A stretch of 64,000 nucleotides of DNA from Diaphorobacter ruginosibacter (GCF_014395975.1 NZ_CP060714.1:5060001-5124000), one strand, 5' to 3'; shown: positions 1 through 10,804, counted from the stretch's first letter. Notes: generated by a model from the sequence alone, not told the origin. Made by a program: numbers and translations.

Positions 1-2606
<2,606 letters not shown>

Positions 2607-2741
2607 TATAACTTTGATATGTTCAAAGACTTGTAGTTATGCCAAGTACGCAATCAAATTAACCTCAATACGATTGAGCTGATTGAAGACTCTATGAATT
2701 CGCAACGCAGTTCACCAAATGAACTGCCAAGCACCCAGTTA

Positions 2742-2856
2742 TGCCTGATGACCATAGCAAGTTGGTCCCACTCCTTCCCATCCCGAACAGGACAGTGAAA
2801 CGACTTTGCGCCGATGATAGTGCGGGTTCCCGTGTGAAAGTAGGTCATCGTCAGGC
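2742..2856 (+). rRNA. rrf: 5S ribosomal RNA
   Basis: About 115 nt. The 5' end TGCCTGATGACC pairs with the 3' end GGTCATCGTCAGGC to form helix I, and the CCCATCCCGAACAG loop typical of bacterial 5S is present at about 2776. It follows the 23S 3' end by about 135 bp; that spacer contains no tRNA that I can see. Ends are estimated from the terminal helix. Confidence 0.97.
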
Positions 2857-2871
2857 TCTTACAGCCCAAAC

Positions 2872-2909
2872 CGCCCTCCACTCGACAGAGTCGGAGGGCG
2901 TTTTGCTTT
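2872..2909 (+). terminator. Intrinsic terminator of the rRNA operon
   Basis: CGCCCTCC and GGAGGGCG form an 8-bp GC-rich stem around a 13-nt loop, followed by TTTTGCTTT. It sits 15 bp after the 5S gene, where the rRNA transcript should end. Confidence 0.88.
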
Positions 2910-3000
2910 GGGGGCGCCACAATCGCACAGCACTCCATTGCAGGGGCATGAAAAGGGCTCCCTCTGCCCTGTAGAACATCTCCTCACCTGGCCACACCGC

Positions 3001-3026
3001 AGAGGCCGGGACTGCCCCCGGCCTCT
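3001..3026. repeat. GC-rich palindromic element, copy 1
   Basis: Perfect 10-bp inverted repeat AGAGGCCGGG / CCCGGCCTCT around the 6-nt loop ACTGCC. An almost identical palindrome lies at 14331-14354 in another intergenic region; the loops differ by one base. It lies between the rRNA terminator and the dadA terminator. No T-run follows, so it is not an obvious intrinsic terminator. It may belong to a dispersed intergenic repeat family. Confidence 0.7.
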
Positions 3027-3081
3027 GAACTCAAGTAACAACGCAGGTGTTTCTACAAACCACATCCGCAAACAACACAAC

Positions 3082-3116
3082 AAAAAAAGAGCGGAACACA
3101 CAAGTGCTCCGCTCTT
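3082..3116 (-). terminator. Intrinsic terminator of dadA
   Basis: Read on the minus strand, a 13-bp stem (AAGAGCGGAGCAC with its complement, one mismatch) with a TTGT loop is followed by a run of seven T. It is 33 bp beyond the dadA stop codon. Confidence 0.9.
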
Positions 3117-3149
3117 CCATTCATCAGAGGGGAAAGGCCGTCAGCCTGC

Positions 3150-4493
3150 TCAAGCCGTGCGAGGCATGTGCCGAATGGCAGGCTGGGCCGTCTCATACCC
3201 GGTGAAATTGAACGCCATGGCCGGACGCTCTCCGCACAGCAGTTCCGCCATCGCCTTGCCGGAACCAGCGCCATGCGTCCAACCCAACGTGCCATGTCCC
3301 GCATTGATCCACAAACCCTTCAATTGGGTGCGGCCGATCAGCGGGATGTTCGTCGGGGTAGCAGGACGCAGGCCTGTCCAGTATTGGGGATCGCCGCCTT
3401 CCTCAGGCGTGCGGGTGTCGCATACGCCGGGCAGGATGGTTTCGATGCGGCGGGAGAGCATGTGGCAGCGGGCGCGTGCCACAGGCGAATCCAGGTCGTG
3501 ATCGAAGCCGCCGAGCTCGATGGTGCCGGCCACGCGCAGCTTGTTGCCCAGGCGGCTGATGGCGACCTTCTTGCCGTCGTCGATGGTGGAGACGAACGGC
3601 GCCTCATCGGGCTTGAGGATGTCGAAGGTGGCGCTGTAGCCCTTGCCAGGATAGATCGGCACACGAATGCCCACGGTGCGCAGCATGGGCGCGGTGTAGC
3701 TGCCGCAGGCCACCACGATGGCGTCGCCCTTCAGGTCGAAGGCGCTTGGGCCCCCGTCATAGGCCGTGCGTGCGCGTACCGATACGGAGCGGACGGTATC
3801 GCCCTCCTTGTTCAGGCGCACGATGTCGTGGTTGTAGAGAAACTGCGCGCCGCGCTCTTCGCAGAGCCTGGCAAGCTTCTGGGTGAACACGCGGGCGTCG
3901 CCGCTTTCGTCGGTGTTCGTGAAGGTGCCGCCGGTGATGTGGTCACCGTAGGCCTTGAAGGCCGGCTCGATCCTGAACAGCTCTTCCTTGCTGACCACGC
4001 GGCGCTGCACACCGTAGCGGCGCATCACGTCAACCGCCTCGCCGGCGGCGTCGAAGGATTTCTGGTCGGTGTAGAAATGGGCGATGCCGCGCTCAAGGCG
4101 CTCGAATTCGAAGTTCGTCTTGCTGATCACGTCCTTCAGGGCGGCATGGCTGTAGGCGCCCAGGGCGACGATCTGCTGCACGTTGCGCTCGAAGGCCTTG
4201 TCGTTGCACTGACCCAGGAACTTGAGCAGCCAACTCCACTGGTGAGGATCCATCTGCGGCCGCAGGAGCAGCGGAGCTTCCTTGTCGAACAGCCATTTGA
4301 TCGCCTTGAGCGGTGCCTCGCGGTTGGCCCAGGGTTCGCAGTAGCTCACCGAAATCTGGGCGCCATTGGCAAAGCTGGTCTCCAGCGCCGCATCGGGCTG
4401 GCGGTCGACCACAACGACTTCATGGCCGCGCTCGAGGAGGTGCCATGCGGTAGAGATGCCGATGATGCCGGCGCCGAGGACGATGGTTTTCAT
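3150..4493 (-). CDS. dadA: D-amino acid dehydrogenase, FAD-dependent
   Basis: FAD-dependent oxidase of the DAO family that deaminates D-amino acids, chiefly D-alanine, to 2-oxo acids and passes electrons to the respiratory chain. The 447-residue protein opens with a Rossmann FAD motif GAGIIG (residues 7-12) and an acidic residue after strand 2 (VVVVDRQ). The C-terminal region contains YWTGLRPATPTNIPLIG and GHGTLGWTHGAGSG, typical of DadA, where the second FAD-contacting loop lies. It is some 13-15 residues longer than the usual 432-434, mostly at the C-terminus. It is monocistronic, with its own terminator downstream and a divergent LysR-type gene 87 bp upstream. That arrangement suggests the neighbour may regulate it. 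Function is from family knowledge; regulation is inference. Confidence 0.93.
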   Translation of the reverse strand: MKTIVLGAGIIGISTAWHLLERGHEVVVVDRQPDAALETSFANGAQISVSYCEPWANREAPLKAIKWLFDKEAPLLLRPQMDPHQWSWLLKFLGQCNDKAFERNVQQIVALGAYSHAALKDVISKTNFEFERLERGIAHFYTDQKSFDAAGEAVDVMRRYGVQRRVVSKEELFRIEPAFKAYGDHITGGTFTNTDESGDARVFTQKLARLCEERGAQFLYNHDIVRLNKEGDTVRSVSVRARTAYDGGPSAFDLKGDAIVVACGSYTAPMLRTVGIRVPIYPGKGYSATFDILKPDEAPFVSTIDDGKKVAISRLGNKLRVAGTIELGGFDHDLDSPVARARCHMLSRRIETILPGVCDTRTPEEGGDPQYWTGLRPATPTNIPLIGRTQLKGLWINAGHGTLGWTHGAGSGKAMAELLCGERPAMAFNFTGYETAQPAIRHMPRTA

Positions 4494-4580
4494 GGGGCGG
4501 AGTGTGCGACGGCTTGCCTCAAATGAAAAGTGAAATTAAAGTTCATCGAAAAACATCAGTTTTACTAATATTCGAATGAG

Positions 4581-5492
4581 ATGAACACCTACGATCCGGC
4601 GGCCTTGGAATGTCTCGCGGCGATTGTCGAGGAAGGCGGGTTCGAGCGCGCGGCGCAGCGCCTGAACGTGACGCAGTCGGCGGTTTCGCAGCGCCTTCGG
4701 GCACTCGAAGCCCAGGTGGGGTCGGTGCTGATCGTGCGCAGCCGGCCGCTGCGCCCGACCAGTGCCGGCCAATTGCTGCTGAAGCACACCAAGCAACTGC
4801 GCCTGCTGAGAGCAGACCTGGAGCGCGACCTGCAGGATCTGGCGCCGCGGGCACCGGGGGGTGCGCGCGATGAAGAGCGTATCTCGATCGCGATCAATGC
4901 CGACAGCATTGCCACCTGGGCCCTCGAGGCCCTGGGGCCGCTTGCACGCCGCAATCTGCCGATCGAGATCATCACCGATGACCAGGACTTCACGCAGGAA
5001 TGGCTGCGCTCCGGACAGGTGCTGGGCTGCGTGACCACGCTCAAGCAGCCGCTGCGCGGATGCAAGGTCGTGCCGCTGGGAGCGATGGAGTATGTGGCCG
5101 TGGCATCCGACGAGTTCGCGAGAATGCACCTGCCGGGCGGACTCACGGCGCACAACTTCCGGGAGGTGACCTTCGTCTGCTTCAACCGCAAGGACGACAT
5201 GCAGGCCGAGTTCGTCGCGCGTCGCTTCGGCCTGAAGCGGGTGTCGCTGCCCAGCGTCTTTGTTCCAAGCTCCGAGGGGCAGGTGCGCGCCGTGGCGGCT
5301 GGCTGGGGGGTGAGCGTGGTGCCGCAACTGATGGCCGCGCCCCTTGTCGCCAAGGGATTGCTGGTGGATCTGGCACCGGGATACAAGCTGCCGATCCAGC
5401 TGTACTGGCACTCCTGGAACCTCGAGTCGGAGGTGCTGGATGCGCTGTCGACTGCGCTGACGGAAGCCGCCCGGAAGGCGCTGTCGAACTGA
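4581..5492 (+). CDS. argP: LysR-family regulator, ArgP/LysG type
   Basis: 303-residue LysR-type regulator with an N-terminal winged helix-turn-helix (about residues 5-62; FERAAQRLNVTQSAVSQRLRALE is the recognition region) and a periplasmic-binding-protein-like effector domain. The sequence follows the ArgP/IciA/LysG group, which senses lysine or arginine and usually controls basic amino acid export. Here no lysE exporter is adjacent; the divergent gene is dadA. The 87-bp AT-rich intergenic region contains TTCATCGAAAAACATCAGTTTTAC-type sequence suitable for a LysR site. I infer that it may control dadA and itself. An alternative is that its target lies elsewhere. Confidence 0.82.
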   Translation: MNTYDPAALECLAAIVEEGGFERAAQRLNVTQSAVSQRLRALEAQVGSVLIVRSRPLRPTSAGQLLLKHTKQLRLLRADLERDLQDLAPRAPGGARDEERISIAINADSIATWALEALGPLARRNLPIEIITDDQDFTQEWLRSGQVLGCVTTLKQPLRGCKVVPLGAMEYVAVASDEFARMHLPGGLTAHNFREVTFVCFNRKDDMQAEFVARRFGLKRVSLPSVFVPSSEGQVRAVAAGWGVSVVPQLMAAPLVAKGLLVDLAPGYKLPIQLYWHSWNLESEVLDALSTALTEAARKALSN

Positions 5493-5519
5493 GGCCTGCC
5501 GGGACGGGCGAGATGCGGC

Positions 5520-6299
5520 TCAGCGGATCGGTGGCAACGGCGCTGTGGTATCCGCTGGGGCGTCGGGTCGTGTCGCCGGCCTGAACTCCACCACTGCGCC
5601 CAGCGATTCCAGTGTGGTCTCAAGCCTCCGCAGGCGGCCACGGGTCTCTGTCCCGAGGAGGGCGGGCGCATGGGCGATCCTCTGCAGTGCCTGCTGTGGC
5701 GTCAGCTCCAGGGCCTGCCGGAGTGCGTGGACGACCTTGAGTTTGGCGGGGCCGACCTGGAGGAGGACAAGCTCGCCACGTTGCCACAGAGCCGGTCCCT
5801 CGGCAGGCGCCAGCGCGGAATCGTGGTCCTGCCGTGCGCATTCCATGCGTTCGAGGCGGGTCTGCTTCACCTCATCCCACAGGAGATGACCGTTCTCGGT
5901 GTGGGCCTGCAGCCATTGCAGCGCCGCTGCGTCGTCCTCTCCATACGCGGCCAGTGCCCGCAGCATGTCCCCGAAGCGCTGAAGGCTGGGCGCAACCGGC
6001 GTGGCATCCCACCGGCCCGCGCCATGCGGTGCATAGTAGACGGGGAAGCCCAGTGCCTCCTCTTCCAGGTCGATGAAGAACGGATCATCGAACCCATTGA
6101 GCGCGACCACATGCCAGCCTGGCTGCCAGGCGCCCTCCTGGGTGCCGGTCAGGCTCTCGCCAGTGATGCCGTGCGACCGGAAGCCCGACTGCAGGCTTTC
6201 CCAGCGATCAGCCTGTGGATAGTGCATGGGCAAGGCCATGTCGCCGGTCTGGACGGCCGCGACCCACAATGCGAGCACGGCGGGCGGAGGAGAGGGCAC
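5520..6299 (-). CDS. SUKH-like (SMI1/KNR4) protein fused to an L7/L12-like C-terminal domain
   Basis: 259-residue protein. Residues of about 25-150 (WQPGWHVVALNGFDDPFFIDLEE and PVYYAPHGAGRWDATPVAPS) have the shape of a SMI1/KNR4 (SUKH) domain. The last 70 residues, from VGPAKLKVVHALRQALELT to LESLGAVVEFR, closely resemble the C-terminal domain of ribosomal protein L7/L12 (K-V-V-x-ALR, leucine/alanine helix, then GA-VE). I chose the GTG at 6299 because AAAGGAG lies 7 nt upstream; the internal ATG at 6239 has no clear ribosome-binding site. It is divergent from a second SUKH gene at 6369. SUKH proteins are often immunity proteins of polymorphic toxins, but no toxin gene is visible here. Molecular role unknown. 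Confidence 0.72.
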   Translation of the reverse strand: MPSPPPAVLALWVAAVQTGDMALPMHYPQADRWESLQSGFRSHGITGESLTGTQEGAWQPGWHVVALNGFDDPFFIDLEEEALGFPVYYAPHGAGRWDATPVAPSLQRFGDMLRALAAYGEDDAAALQWLQAHTENGHLLWDEVKQTRLERMECARQDHDSALAPAEGPALWQRGELVLLQVGPAKLKVVHALRQALELTPQQALQRIAHAPALLGTETRGRLRRLETTLESLGAVVEFRPATRPDAPADTTAPLPPIR

Positions 6300-6368
6300 T
6301 CGATGGCTCCTTTGCGGGTGGCTTGTGAGATAGTCGCACCCTTGCTTCAGGAACACGAGTGAGCTGCC

Positions 6369-6923
6369 ATGGATTTTGTCCGATTCATCGAGGTGATGCA
6401 GGGCGTGTACGCCGATGCCGGTGCGACGCTTGAACTGAATGCGCCCGCGACCGAGCAGCAGATCGCGGCGGCGGAGCACGAGCTGGGATTCGCCATCGAT
6501 CCGGCGCTCAAGGCGGCATGGCGCATTGCCAATGGCGCCCCAAGCTGGACGCCGTTGTTCGCGCGTCCCGACTTCTATACGGGATTCGACTTCCTGCCGA
6601 TCGAGGAGGCCCTCCGGCAGCGGCGCAACATGCGCGAGCGTGCCCCGCGCTATGCGGGCTACGACGAGGAGCAGCCGCGCGATGCCCGGTTGCGCGAGGG
6701 CTGGTTCCAGGACGGCTGGCTGCCGTTCGCGGGCTTTTCCGCGCCGGTGATGATGCTGATCTCGGATGCATCCCCTGCAGCGTCGGGCCGGTCGGGGCAG
6801 ATCATTGCGTTCGTGCACGATCCCGACCAGATGACGTTCGTGAGCCAGGATTTCCCGAACCTGCTCGCCGTTTCGGCCACGCAGATCGCGGCCGAGCCGC
6901 AGGAATACATCGAGGAGGATTGA
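6369..6923 (+). CDS. SMI1/KNR4 (SUKH-1) family protein
   Basis: 184 residues. The N-terminal segment ATEQQIAAAEHELGF-AIDPALKAAWRIANG is the classical SUKH opening (helix, G-x-x-L-P/D-P, then a glycine turn). GFDFLPIEEAL and the WLPFAGF strand complete the domain. SUKH proteins bind partners such as nuclease toxins or act in cell-wall signalling in fungi. The gene stands alone, 69 bp from the divergent SUKH-L7/L12 gene, so the pair may share a promoter region. No signal peptide or membrane segment is visible. Family call is firm; partner unknown. Confidence 0.85.
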   Translation: MDFVRFIEVMQGVYADAGATLELNAPATEQQIAAAEHELGFAIDPALKAAWRIANGAPSWTPLFARPDFYTGFDFLPIEEALRQRRNMRERAPRYAGYDEEQPRDARLREGWFQDGWLPFAGFSAPVMMLISDASPAASGRSGQIIAFVHDPDQMTFVSQDFPNLLAVSATQIAAEPQEYIEED

Positions 6924-6933
6924 CCGCGGGGGC

Positions 6934-7356
6934 CTATCGGATCAGCAGAACCGGCACGCTGCACTGCGCCAGCACCTTGGTGCTGACCGAGCCCATCACC
7001 AGCTTGTTGAGCGCGCTCACGCCTTGGGTGCCCATGATGATCAGGTCGTAGCCGCCGGTCTCGGCGATCTTCGCGATGGTGTCGCCCGCATGGCCTGTCT
7101 TGGCCAGGGATGTCACCTGCAGGCCGTGCTTCTTGAGGAATTTCATGACCGGTGCCAGCACCTTCTCGCCTTCGTCGGCGTAGTACTGGTCCACCATGGC
7201 CTTGCCGAGGGCCTTGCGTGCGCGCGCCGGAACTTCGGGGCACACGGTGAGCGCCGTGTATTCCAGCGTGTCGCTCATCATGGCGTCATGGGTGACCAGA
7301 TAGGTCAGCATCTTCTTGGTGTAGGCGCTTCCGTCAACTGCGAGCAAGACTTTCAT
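6934..7356 (-). CDS. Universal stress protein, UspA family
   Basis: 140-residue single-domain Usp protein. It opens with KVLLAVDGS and ends with the ATP-binding signature G-x2-G-x9-G-S (GTQGVSALNKLVMGSVS) followed by the terminal strand VPVLLIR. This places it in the ATP-binding Usp subgroup. The ATG at 7356 is preferred over the TTG two codons upstream because GGAG lies 7 nt before it. The stop is only 11 bp from the end of the convergent SUKH gene. Usp proteins accumulate under starvation and other stresses; the exact client is unknown. Confidence 0.93.
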   Translation of the reverse strand: MKVLLAVDGSAYTKKMLTYLVTHDAMMSDTLEYTALTVCPEVPARARKALGKAMVDQYYADEGEKVLAPVMKFLKKHGLQVTSLAKTGHAGDTIAKIAETGGYDLIIMGTQGVSALNKLVMGSVSTKVLAQCSVPVLLIR

Positions 7357-7481
7357 CGACAATCTCCAAAGGTATGAGTGCTGTCAGGTTACGGTCCGAC
7401 AAGCGTCAGGGGCTTGACTTGGGTCAACTTGGCTGTCGGTTGAGAGATCTCAATCTACACTGGTTTCGGTCCTGAGGCATA

Positions 7482-8333
7482 TCAAACCTCTACGCAGAAT
7501 GCGGGTTGGAACGTTTCCTGTTCCCCTTTGACGGCATATCCCAGCGGATTGGCCACCACGCGGCAGCGGTGCACGCTTGCGTCGGCCCGGGGCCCCGTGA
7601 CCATATAGTCGCTCGGGGCATGCAGATGGCCATGCATCCACAGGTCCGCGTAGGGCAGCAGGTCATCCATCACATTGCAGAAGCCCGCGGTTCCCGGCAC
7701 CAGGCCGTAGCGCGGATCGGCGCTCTTCAGGCTGGGGGCGAAATGCGTGATGACGACGGTCGGGCCTCCGGTGTGGGGTGCCGTGGTCAGCGCATCCTTC
7801 AGCCATGCCTGACAGGTCAGCGACTGCTCGCGCACCTGTTCGGCCAGAAAGGGCTCGCCGTGGCGCGTGCCCTGTGTCTTGCTGAGGTAGAAGTTGGCCG
7901 CGCGAAAGGCCTTTTCGCGCTTTTGCAGATAGCGCGCGGGATGGCTCACGGCATCGTCCTCGGCCAGCGCATCGAAGTCGCTCCACAGGGTGGTGCCGAC
8001 GAAGCGGACGCCGTCCATCAACAGCGACTCGCGCTCGAGCCAGATCAGCCCGAGTTCATCGCAGGTACGCCGCAGGCGCGCGTGCGCCTCGTCGAAGTCC
8101 TGGTTGTCGTATTCATGGTTGCCCGGCACGAAGATCACCGGCGTCGGCCAGTGCGCGAACTGCGGCAGCGGCGAGAAGCGCTCCAGCCCGAAGTGGGTGC
8201 CGGCAAGCCGCGAGCCCCGCTGATAGGAGCCCACGTCGCCCGCCAGCACCAGCAGGTCGGCGCCCGCCGCGGGCGTGGGCTGGAACTGGGGATGGGTTTC
8301 CAGATGCAGGTCGGAGAGCAATTGGATCTTCAT
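7482..8333 (-). CDS. Calcineurin-like metallophosphoesterase
   Basis: 283 residues with the full metallophosphoesterase motif set: LSDLHLE (D-x-H, residues 7-13), LAGDVG, PGNHEY (GNHE), THFAPS and the terminal MHGHLHAP (GHxH). These residues bind two metal ions for phosphoester hydrolysis. Substrate cannot be told from sequence. It is downstream of the LysR gene on the same strand; only 36 bp, largely a 7-bp tandem repeat, separate them, so they probably form an operon. The start ATG has AAGG just upstream, and AGGA sequences in the repeat also resemble ribosome-binding sites. Confidence 0.88.
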   Translation of the reverse strand: MKIQLLSDLHLETHPQFQPTPAAGADLLVLAGDVGSYQRGSRLAGTHFGLERFSPLPQFAHWPTPVIFVPGNHEYDNQDFDEAHARLRRTCDELGLIWLERESLLMDGVRFVGTTLWSDFDALAEDDAVSHPARYLQKREKAFRAANFYLSKTQGTRHGEPFLAEQVREQSLTCQAWLKDALTTAPHTGGPTVVITHFAPSLKSADPRYGLVPGTAGFCNVMDDLLPYADLWMHGHLHAPSDYMVTGPRADASVHRCRVVANPLGYAVKGEQETFQPAFCVEV

Positions 8334-8343
8334 GGGCCTTGGG

Positions 8344-8377
8344 ATTTCCTATTTCCTATTTCCTATTTCCTATTTCC
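8344..8377. repeat. 7-bp tandem repeat (ATTTCCT, 4.9 copies)
   Basis: Four perfect copies of ATTTCCT plus six bases of a fifth. On the transcribed (minus) strand the unit reads AGGAAAT. The array covers the final codons and TAG stop of the LysR gene and ends 11 bp before the metallophosphoesterase start codon. Every minus-strand unit contains AGGA, similar to a ribosome-binding core. Such short arrays can change length by replication slippage. Confidence 0.95.
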
Positions 8378-9431
8378 GGTCCGTGGATGGCGGAGCGTCC
8401 TTTTTCATCAGGTGCGCCTGGTTCTGCAGGAGCATGGCCTGCTGGGGAGTGGTCTGGATCGCCGCGCGGGCGATGGCATCCCGCAGCCAGCGGTGCGCGG
8501 GATCGTGGGTGCGGTGGGGATGCCACATGGCATCCACGTGCACGGCGGGCAGCCGCATCGGCAGCGGTCGCCAGATCAGGTCGTCCGCGAGGCTCGCCAC
8601 GCCGACAAAATGGCGCGGCAGCACGGTCAGCAGGTCGGAGTTGACCACCACGCGGCCGGCGGTGAAGAACTGGTTCACCGTGAGCACGATGCGCCGCTCG
8701 CGCTGCAGGCCCGACAGCGCCTCGTCGATGAAGCCGAAGGGCTTGCCCGAGAAACTGACCAGCAGGTGCCGTGCCGCGCAATAGGCATCGAGCGTGAGCG
8801 GTGCGTCGGCCAGAGGGTGGCCGCGCCGCATTACGCAGACATATTCGCCGTCATAAAGGCGCAGGCTCTCGTGTGTCATCACGTTGTCGGACTGGGCCTG
8901 CGCCGTGATGTCGGAGATGACGGCGGGAAAGTACCCCACGGCGAGGTCGGCGCTGGCATCGTCGAGCAGGCTGCGCGGATCGCGCGTGGTCAGCGGAAGA
9001 ATGCGCAGCGACACGCCCGGTGCCTCGCGCTCGGTGATCCCGACCAGCGGTGGCAGCAGCGTGGCGCTCGTCGCATCGGCCATGGCCAGCACGAAGGTCG
9101 AGCGCGCGGTGCCCGGCTCGAAGCTGTTGGGGGCCAGCGTCTCCTGCAGCCGTGCGAGCGACTGGCGCACCACCGGCCAGATCGCCAGTGCACGCGGCGT
9201 GGGCTCCACGCCGTGGCCCTTGCGCACCAGCAGTTCGTCATCGAGCAGTTCGCGCAGGCGGCGCAGCGCGTTGCTGACAGCGGGCTGGGTGATGGACAGG
9301 TTGTTGGCCGCGCGCGTCAGATTGCGTTCCGCCATGACCTCGTCGAACACACGCAGCAGATTCAGGTCCAGAGACCGGAAGTTGAACGGGGCGTGCGAAG
9401 GGGAGGATGGAGGGACGGAGGGCACGCTCAA
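8370..9431 (-). CDS. LysR-family transcriptional regulator
   Basis: 353 residues. After a poorly conserved Ser/Pro-rich leader, FRSLDLNLLRVFDEVMAERNLTRAANNLSITQPAVSNALRRLRE (split here across residues 19-62) is a classical LysR HTH of the NodD/LeuO-like group, followed by an effector-binding domain. Translation appears to start at a TTG (9431); GTG at 9425 is an alternative, so the first 20 residues are uncertain. It is divergent from a small unknown gene at 9549. The region between them has the palindrome TAGGG-AAAA-CCCTA, a plausible binding site. Ligand and targets unknown. Confidence 0.88.
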   Translation of the reverse strand: MSVPSVPPSSPSHAPFNFRSLDLNLLRVFDEVMAERNLTRAANNLSITQPAVSNALRRLRELLDDELLVRKGHGVEPTPRALAIWPVVRQSLARLQETLAPNSFEPGTARSTFVLAMADATSATLLPPLVGITEREAPGVSLRILPLTTRDPRSLLDDASADLAVGYFPAVISDITAQAQSDNVMTHESLRLYDGEYVCVMRRGHPLADAPLTLDAYCAARHLLVSFSGKPFGFIDEALSGLQRERRIVLTVNQFFTAGRVVVNSDLLTVLPRHFVGVASLADDLIWRPLPMRLPAVHVDAMWHPHRTHDPAHRWLRDAIARAAIQTTPQQAMLLQNQAHLMKKDAPPSTDRK

Positions 9432-9481
9432 TCATCACCGCAATGAATGACTGAGATTCAACATATAAATTGGAAAAGCAC

Positions 9482-9495
9482 TAGGGAAAACCCTA
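9482..9495. promoter_or_regulatory. Palindrome TAGGG-AAAA-CCCTA upstream of the small gene
   Basis: A perfect 5+5 bp inverted repeat with an A4 centre, located 54 bp upstream of the 87-residue ORF and 51 bp upstream of the LysR gene on the other strand. It could be a regulator site in the shared divergent promoter. The binding protein is not known; the adjacent LysR protein is the simplest candidate. Confidence 0.5.
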
Positions 9496-9548
9496 TGATA
9501 TGGACTCTGCAGGGGAAATCAGCTCTGCAGGCACCAAAGGTTTACATC

Positions 9549-9812
9549 ATGACAAGCTTTGTACGTACAGACGCCATTACCAACCACGCAGGTGTGGAGC
9601 GCGTGCGGCGCGCAGCAGATCACCTGGGCACATCCTCCACCGGACTGTTCGCCTTCGTCGCCAACTTCGCCAAGTCCTGGACCGAGGCACGTCGCCGCGC
9701 CCGCGAAGAAGAACGCCACTATAACCGCGCCCTGCGCGAGGCCCGCCTGATCGCGGACCTGAGCCGTGCCATGAACGGCCTGGCGGTCGACAACATCCGC
9801 CGTTACGACTGA
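9549..9812 (+). CDS. Small basic protein of unknown function
   Basis: 87 residues starting at the ATG preceded by AAAGG with 8 nt spacing; an upstream in-frame ATG at 9447 has no support. The middle is strongly charged and helical (SWTEARRRAREEERHYNRALREARL), ending in NIRRYD. I do not recognise a domain; the size and Arg-rich helix recall DUF1127-type small proteins, but the match is not convincing. It has its own strong terminator 28 bp downstream and a promoter region shared with the divergent LysR gene, so it is probably a genuine single-gene transcript. Confidence 0.75.
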   Translation: MTSFVRTDAITNHAGVERVRRAADHLGTSSTGLFAFVANFAKSWTEARRRAREEERHYNRALREARLIADLSRAMNGLAVDNIRRYD

Positions 9813-9839
9813 TCCGGGCGGCCGGGCCGTCCACCAGCG

Positions 9840-9866
9840 AAAGGCACCTATCGAGGTGCCTTTTTT
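9840..9866 (+). terminator. Intrinsic terminator after the small gene
   Basis: AAAGGCACC and GGTGCCTTT form a 9-bp stem around TATCGA, running into six T. This insulates the following gntR gene from upstream transcription. Confidence 0.93.
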
Positions 9867-9970
9867 GTCGGCGGGTGGATAGGGACGGGCACCAGGGCCG
9901 TGCGTCGGCTGTGGAACCCGGGTATGCAGAATCCTTAGAATGCAGTGCATCCTCAGTTGAAGAAATACCA

Positions 9971-10804
9971 ATGCCCACCATCGCTGCCAAGATCCAGTCG
10001 CTGATATCCGAGCAAATCATCAGTGGCCATTTCAGGCCAGGCACACGGCTGGATGAGCGCGAGCTTGCGCAGCAGTTCAATGTGTCCCGCACTCCGGTGC
10101 GCGAGGCACTGCGCCAGCTGGCGGCGCGTGGCCTGACGCAGCTGCTGCCGATGCGCGGCGTGGTGGTGTCCGAGATCAGCGTGAAGGACCTCACGGAAAT
10201 CCTGCACGCCAACTGCGAGCTTGAGGCGATGTGCGCGCGCCTGGCGGCGGAATCCATGACCGCCATGGAAAAGACCGAGCTTCAGTACATCCACGAGCGC
10301 ACCAACGAGTATGTGGCCGAAGGCAACCTGGACAAGTACCTCGATGCCAATCGCGAGCTGCACCGCCTGATCCTCGAAGGCGCGCACAACACGGTCATCG
10401 CCCGCATGGTGGGAGAAATCCGCGATCGCCTGAGCCCCTATCGCCAGTTCCATCCCGCCGAGACGGATCGCCTTGTCACCTCGCACGATGCGCACAAGGA
10501 CATTGTTGACGCCATCGTCGGCGGCAACGGCGAGGCGGCCTACCTGGCCATGCGTGCTCACAACGCGCACCTGGGCAATGCGGCCCTGCGCGCGCTGCGC
10601 CAGGCCAAGGAGGCCGAAGGCGTCGAGGCCGCCCAGGAGGAGGCCGCCAGGCCCGCACGCAAACGCGTGGCTGCCAAGACACCGCGCGCAGCGGCCAATG
10701 CCGCACCGGGCGCCACGGCGAGCCCCGCCACGCCCCGCAGAGGTCGTCCCGCGAAGACCGCCGCCTCCGCAGCGGCCGCACCGCGCAAGCGCACTGCTGC
10801 TTAA
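9971..10804 (+). CDS. GntR-family regulator (FCD subfamily) with H1-like tail
   Basis: 277 residues. The winged HTH occupies about residues 5-70 (LAQQFNVSRTPVREALRQLAARGL), followed by an all-helical FCD effector domain with its metal-ligand pattern (D-x3-H in DANRELH, SHDAHKD, MRAHNAH). The last 55 residues are Ala/Lys/Pro/Arg-rich and include RRGRPAK, an AT-hook-like core. FCD regulators usually bind palindromes with GT and AC half-sites and release DNA on binding a carboxylate ligand. The gene ends 16 bp before a perfect 22-bp palindrome with core TTGGTATACCAA. That makes it the best candidate regulator for the six such sites in the window (inference). An ATGCA-G-TGCAT palindrome at 9940-9950 lies in its own leader. 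Confidence 0.87.
   Translation: MPTIAAKIQSLISEQIISGHFRPGTRLDERELAQQFNVSRTPVREALRQLAARGLTQLLPMRGVVVSEISVKDLTEILHANCELEAMCARLAAESMTAMEKTELQYIHERTNEYVAEGNLDKYLDANRELHRLILEGAHNTVIARMVGEIRDRLSPYRQFHPAETDRLVTSHDAHKDIVDAIVGGNGEAAYLAMRAHNAHLGNAALRALRQAKEAEGVEAAQEEAARPARKRVAAKTPRAAANAAPGATASPATPRRGRPAKTAASAAAAPRKRTAA

Noticed and set aside
2607..2741. tRNA gene in the 23S-5S spacer
   Set aside because: No cloverleaf or conserved T-loop sequence is visible in the 135-bp spacer.
6300..6818. N-terminal extension of the SUKH-L7/L12 gene up to 6818
   Set aside because: It would run antisense through the 6369 SUKH gene; GTG 6299 has a good ribosome-binding site.
8344..8377. Phase-variable switch of the LysR reading frame
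   Set aside because: The LysR stop codon lies within the first repeat unit reached by the frame, so copy-number change in the remaining units would not alter the protein.
7506..9446. 646-codon open frame on the plus strand
   Set aside because: Antisense to the metallophosphoesterase and LysR genes, both with intact motifs; no recognisable domain.
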